NCBI GenBank assembly: GCA_029776735.1
Contig: JAKOUL010000053.1
Coordinates: 1-26,903 of the forward strand
Length of the DNA stretch: 26,903 bases
Direction of reading: 5' to 3'
Source: Dictyoglomota bacterium
GTDB lineage: Bacteria > Dictyoglomota > Dictyoglomia > Dictyoglomales > Dictyoglomaceae
Both the position numbers and the translations under genes were made by a program. The notes under the pieces are model-generated. The model did not search any database. It saw nothing but the letters and a program-made list of their open reading frames with translations, and had not been told where the DNA came from. Positions 24,414 to 26,903 of the stretch are shown here, one piece after another (positions within the stretch are counted from its first letter, which is position 1; the number at the start of each line of letters is the position of its first letter).

Positions 24414-24419
24414 TATAAT
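24414..24419 (+). promoter_or_regulatory. -10 element of the nikR promoter
   Basis: A perfect TATAAT 32 bases before the nikR ATG. The matching -35 position (about 24391-24396, TCTTTT) is a poor fit to TTGACA, so an activator or other contacts may help. Confidence 0.5.
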
Positions 24420-24450
24420 CACTCATAAAAGTAATACCTCGGAGATAAAA

Positions 24451-24858
24451 ATGACAGATATTAAGAGATTTGGTGTATCAATAGAGGAGGATCTTCTTAC
24501 CAAGTTTGACAAGATCATAGGAGAAAAAGGGTATAACAGTAGATCTGAAGCTATAAGAGATCTTATAAGGGATTATATTATAAAAGAGAAGTGGGAATTA
24601 AAGAGTGAAAAAGTAGCAGGGAGTATAAGTATTGTTTATGAGCATGATATATATGGACTCTCAGAAAAGCTTACTGACATTCAACACCATTATTGCGATG
24701 TAATAATATCCACTTTACATGTTCATCTTGATGAAAAGAATTGTTTGGAAGTTATTTTAGTGAGAGGCAAAGTTGAGAAGATTAAGAAGCTTTATAATGA
24801 AATTTCTTCTTTAAAATGGGTTAGACATACAAATATTTCCATAACTGATATCATTTGA
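24451..24858 (+). CDS. nikR: Nickel-responsive transcriptional regulator NikR
   Basis: The 135-residue protein has the NikR layout: N-terminal ribbon-helix-helix (about 1-48, 'KRFGVSIEEDLLTKFDKII' and 'SRSEAIRDLIRDYI') and a C-terminal ACT-like metal-binding domain. The four square-planar nickel ligands of the E. coli protein (H76, H87, H89, C95) are matched with identical spacing by H79, H90, H92 and C98 ('QHHYCDVIISTLHVHLDEKNC'). The ATG is chosen by homology and by GGAG at 24441-24444; the reading frame is open further upstream but that part lies antisense to larE. It is divergent from larE, so nickel control of nickel-cofactor synthesis is a natural reading. No nickel transporter gene is seen next to it, unless the MFS gene serves so, which is unlikely. 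Confidence 0.95.
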   Translation: MTDIKRFGVSIEEDLLTKFDKIIGEKGYNSRSEAIRDLIRDYIIKEKWELKSEKVAGSISIVYEHDIYGLSEKLTDIQHHYCDVIISTLHVHLDEKNCLEVILVRGKVEKIKKLYNEISSLKWVRHTNISITDII

Positions 24859-24942
24859 TTTTTTTTATTTTTAGAAATAATTTACTATAAAGATTTTTAG
24901 TAATAGTTTCTAAGTGAATTAAATATTATTTAAATCTTATGG

Positions 24943-24948
24943 TATAAT
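24943..24948 (+). promoter_or_regulatory. -10 element directly before the MFS gene
   Basis: A perfect TATAAT ends eight bases before the GTG start of the MFS gene. Transcription would then begin within a base or two of the start codon, leaving no room for a ribosome site. An imperfect inverted repeat (24873-24887 with 24898-24911) lies upstream in the same gap. Confidence 0.55.
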
Positions 24949-24956
24949 TCTCTTCT

Positions 24957-26315
24957 GTGAAAGTACGTAATTTTTTTGGTACAAGTTATATAGAAGATAA
25001 AGAGCTAAGAAAAAGTTTAAACCTTGTTATTCTTGGCGTATGTTTTGGCATTGTATTTTTTAATGTAACCACAGGTGCCCCTATAGCAGGATTTGCAAAA
25101 GAGCTTGGTTTGGGAGATCTATTATACGGTATTATGTTAGCAATGCCTGTCCTTGGTGGTGCTATACAGATCTTTGCCTCTTATTTCTTAGAGAAAACAA
25201 AGAAACGAAAGATACTATTTTTTGTAGGTGGATTTGTTCAGAGAGCTCCTTGGCTTTTTATAGCTATTCTTCCATTTTTTATAAAAGATAAGAGTATACT
25301 TTTTTCTATAATTCTGTTCCTACTTATTTTTGGTGCTATTGGTGGTGCTTTTATAAATGTAAGTTTTATGTCTTGGATGGGAGATCTGGTTCCCATAGAG
25401 GTTAGAGGAAGATTTTTTAGCTCCAGAAGTATGTTATCTACAATAATTTCCTTTATAAGTGGACTTGCTATAGGAGTATTTTTAGATAGGGTGCCTGGAC
25501 TTAGTGGTTTTTCTACTGTATTTGCCATTGCAGTATTATTTGGACTTTTAGATATTGCATCTTTCTTTTGGGTAAAAGATCCACCAATGAAAAGTAGCAA
25601 TTTTAATAATGTTAAGATTAGTAAACTATTTAAAGAGGTTGTATCTAACCATAATTTTTCAAGTTTTCTTATATTTGGAATTTTTTGGAACTTTGCTCTA
25701 AGCCTCTCTGCCCCATATTTTAATCTATATATGTTAAAAAATTTGAAGATGTCATTTTTTGATATAGCTCTTTATGTTCAAATTGTTAGTAATTTGGCTA
25801 CAATTCTTTCAGTGCGATTTTTAGGAAGACTTATAGATAGATTTGGTAATAAGCCTGTACTTATTATGAGTTCTACAATAGTGAGTTTCCTTCCTTTTCT
25901 ATGGTGCTTTACTGCTCCTAATAGATGGCTATTTTTTGTACTTATGGTTCAAATATTATCAGGGATTTTTTGGCCAGGTATTGATCTTACTTTTAACAAT
26001 TTACTCTTATATCTTTCTCCTGATGAGAATAGATCCTTTTATATTGCTGTATATAACTTTTTTATAGGGATAGTAAATGCTATAGGCTATATTCTTGGTG
26101 GTTATATTACTGAATATATAGCACCTACAGTTATTACTTTTGTAAATCAGCTTTTAGGTATTCATTTGGTGGAATATCATCTTATCTTTATTTTATCAGG
26201 GGTTCTTAGATTTACTTTTTCAAGGATATTCTTACCAAAGATTCGGGAAGAGAGATCAAAACCTGTAGATGAGATGAGAGAGCATATTTTTCAGAGATTT
26301 AAATATAAAATTTGA
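24957..26315 (+). CDS. Major facilitator superfamily transporter
   Basis: A 452-residue integral membrane protein with about 12 hydrophobic segments. It has MFS loop features: 'FLEKTKKRKILFFVGG' after the second helix and 'RFLGRLIDRFGNKPVLIMSS' as the equivalent loop in the second half. The substrate cannot be told from sequence. The start is GTG at 24957; no Shine-Dalgarno sequence precedes it and a TATAAT ends eight bases upstream, so the mRNA may be leaderless. A later start is unlikely because the first membrane helix begins near residue 22 and the next ATG is far inside. The stop codon overlaps the -35 of the RNA-binding protein gene. Confidence 0.85.
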   Translation: MKVRNFFGTSYIEDKELRKSLNLVILGVCFGIVFFNVTTGAPIAGFAKELGLGDLLYGIMLAMPVLGGAIQIFASYFLEKTKKRKILFFVGGFVQRAPWLFIAILPFFIKDKSILFSIILFLLIFGAIGGAFINVSFMSWMGDLVPIEVRGRFFSSRSMLSTIISFISGLAIGVFLDRVPGLSGFSTVFAIAVLFGLLDIASFFWVKDPPMKSSNFNNVKISKLFKEVVSNHNFSSFLIFGIFWNFALSLSAPYFNLYMLKNLKMSFFDIALYVQIVSNLATILSVRFLGRLIDRFGNKPVLIMSSTIVSFLPFLWCFTAPNRWLFFVLMVQILSGIFWPGIDLTFNNLLLYLSPDENRSFYIAVYNFFIGIVNAIGYILGGYITEYIAPTVITFVNQLLGIHLVEYHLIFILSGVLRFTFSRIFLPKIREERSKPVDEMREHIFQRFKYKI

Positions 26316-26339
26316 CAAAGAGATTTTTGAGTGTATAAT
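26312..26339 (+). promoter_or_regulatory. Near-consensus promoter of the RRM protein gene
   Basis: TTGACA (26312-26317) and TATAAT (26334-26339) are both perfect, spaced by 16 bases. It is the strongest promoter in the window, and its -35 overlaps the stop codon of the MFS gene. The leader of about 28 bases carries AGGAGG (26359-26364). Confidence 0.85.
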
Positions 26340-26373
26340 GGAAAAGTAAATTTTTTTTAGGAGGTACGTTAAA

Positions 26374-26655
26374 TTGGTTAAGACGTTATACGTAGGTAAC
26401 CTATCATGGCAGACCACAGAGGATGATCTGCGAGGACTATTTGAAAAGGAAGGTGAGCTGGAGAGCGTAAGACTTATCACTGACCGCAACACTGGTAGAT
26501 CTAAGGGATTTGCTTTTGTTGAAACTTCTGATGATTTAGCTCAGAAGTTGATTGACTCTTACAATGGTTTTGAATTTAATGGAAGAAAGATCATTGTAAG
26601 TGAAGCAAGGCCAAGAACTGAAAGAAGTTCTGCACCTCGTTATAGAAAATTCTAA
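26374..26655 (+). CDS. RRM-family RNA-binding protein
   Basis: A 93-residue protein that is one RNA recognition motif with a short basic tail. RNP2 is 'LYVGNL' (residues 4-9) and RNP1 'KGFAFVET' (about 45-52), each with the exposed aromatic residues that stack on RNA. The tail 'RPRTERSSAPRYRKF' is Arg/Ser-rich. Small RRM proteins of this type are known in cyanobacteria (Rbp, cold-induced) and scattered bacteria; the RNA targets here are unknown. It starts with TTG at 26374, nine bases after AGGAGG. The consensus promoter, the strong terminator and codon use richer in C and G than neighbouring genes (notably 26400-26500) suggest high expression, or a different origin. Confidence 0.93.
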   Translation: MVKTLYVGNLSWQTTEDDLRGLFEKEGELESVRLITDRNTGRSKGFAFVETSDDLAQKLIDSYNGFEFNGRKIIVSEARPRTERSSAPRYRKF

Positions 26656-26690
26656 ATTGTCCATATAATTGAAGATAATTTAGACGAGAA

Positions 26691-26718
26691 AGCCCCGAAA
26701 AATTCGGGGCTTTTTTAT
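26691..26718 (+). terminator. Rho-independent terminator after the RRM gene
   Basis: AGCCCCGAA (26691-26699) and TTCGGGGCT (26703-26711) form a perfect 9-bp stem with a 3-base loop, followed by TTTTTATTTT. It is a textbook terminator, the strongest in the window. Confidence 0.92.
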
Positions 26719-26732
26719 TTTATGGGTTTTAG

Positions 26733-26738
26733 TATAAT
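26733..26738 (+). promoter_or_regulatory. -10 element directly before the AlaX-like gene
   Basis: TATAAT ends six bases before the ATG at 26745, so transcription is expected to begin at or next to the start codon. The -35 position falls in the terminator T tract and shows no TTGACA. Confidence 0.55.
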
Positions 26739-26744
26739 TGGATT

Positions 26745-26903
26745 ATGACTAAAAAGATTTATTATATTCATCCTGAAGCTCTTGTGTGGACTACAAAGGT
26801 GAAAAGAGTTAAGAAAGAAGAAGAATATATTCTTCTTTCTTCTGAGGAGTCTATTTTTTATCCGGAGGGTGGAGGGCAACCTTCCGATGAGGGAGAGATC
26901 TTA
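26745..26903 (+). CDS. AlaX/alanyl-tRNA synthetase editing-domain protein, 5' part only
   Basis: The gene runs off the window after 53 codons. The visible part 'MTKKIYYIHPEALVW' followed by 'SIFYPEGGGQPSDEG' is the N-terminal signature of the alanyl-tRNA editing domain family (the FYPEGGGQ..D.G segment shared by AlaX and AlaRS). Such proteins hydrolyse mischarged Ser- or Gly-tRNA(Ala). Because a free protein starts only some 40 residues before this motif, it is a stand-alone AlaX-type protein and not full AlaRS, but whether it ends after the editing domain or carries a DHHA1 tail cannot be seen. No ribosome site precedes the ATG. Confidence 0.8.
   Translation, partial: MTKKIYYIHPEALVWTTKVKRVKKEEEYILLSSEESIFYPEGGGQPSDEGEIL

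Noticed and set aside
24055..24450. The nikR reading frame is open upstream to 24055, giving a possible 267-residue protein
   Set aside because: The extra part lies antisense to larE and across its promoter, is Ser-rich without known domains, and NikR proteins start where ATG 24451 with its GGAG site is.
24873..24911. Imperfect inverted repeat (AGAAATAATTTACTA / TAGTAATAGTTTCT) between nikR and the MFS gene
   Set aside because: AT-rich with several mismatches in the middle; too weak to call a terminator or operator.

Overview
The window is a gene-dense, AT-rich stretch (about a third G+C by eye) of a bacterial chromosome. Strong AGGAGG-type ribosome sites, frequent TTG/GTG starts, the gene content (bifunctional ArgJ, flavodiiron protein, three-cysteine LarE, NikR, single-domain NrpR-like regulator, TRAP transporter) and the style of the proteins suggest an anaerobic thermophile. 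Dictyoglomus is my best guess, from recollection of the family and not from a search.

Region 1 (1-13.9 kb): arginine biosynthesis. argF stands alone with its own terminator. Then comes a CHASE2-Ser/Thr kinase gene split by a one-base frameshift in a run of ten A, and a convergent gene for a membrane-anchored FHA protein. After these runs a tight operon argG-argC-argJ-argD-carA-carB-argH, mostly with touching or overlapping genes. Together they cover N-acetylglutamate recycling, carbamoyl phosphate and the path from ornithine to arginine. argB (acetylglutamate kinase) is the one step not in the window.

Region 2 (13.9-15.4 kb, minus strand): two small unknown genes and an NrpR-type regulator, convergent with argH. 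NrpR is the archaeal 2-oxoglutarate-responsive nitrogen regulator, so its place beside the arginine/carbamoyl phosphate operon is suggestive.

Region 3 (15.4-22.1 kb): a TIM-barrel sugar isomerase-like gene, then an RpiR-type regulator preceded by repeated TGTAAA-type palindromes, a 2-hydroxyacid dehydrogenase, a complete TRAP transporter (dctP, dctQ, dctM) and a short-chain dehydrogenase, closed by a terminator. This looks like an uptake and oxidation pathway for a sugar acid or other carboxylate. A strong hairpin between dctP and dctQ may set the excess of binding protein over membrane subunits.

Region 4 (22.1-26.9 kb): a flavodiiron oxygen/NO reductase with a Fur/PerR-like palindrome on its promoter; larE of the three-cysteine type divergent from nikR; an MFS transporter and a 3'-truncated AlaX-like editing protein, both of which look leaderless; and between them a small RRM RNA-binding protein with a near-consensus promoter and a strong terminator.

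No tRNA, rRNA, insertion sequence, CRISPR array or prophage gene was seen. The items I rate highest are the A10 frameshift in the sensor kinase, the LarE-NikR pair, the altered glutamine site of CarA, and the operator-like palindromes.
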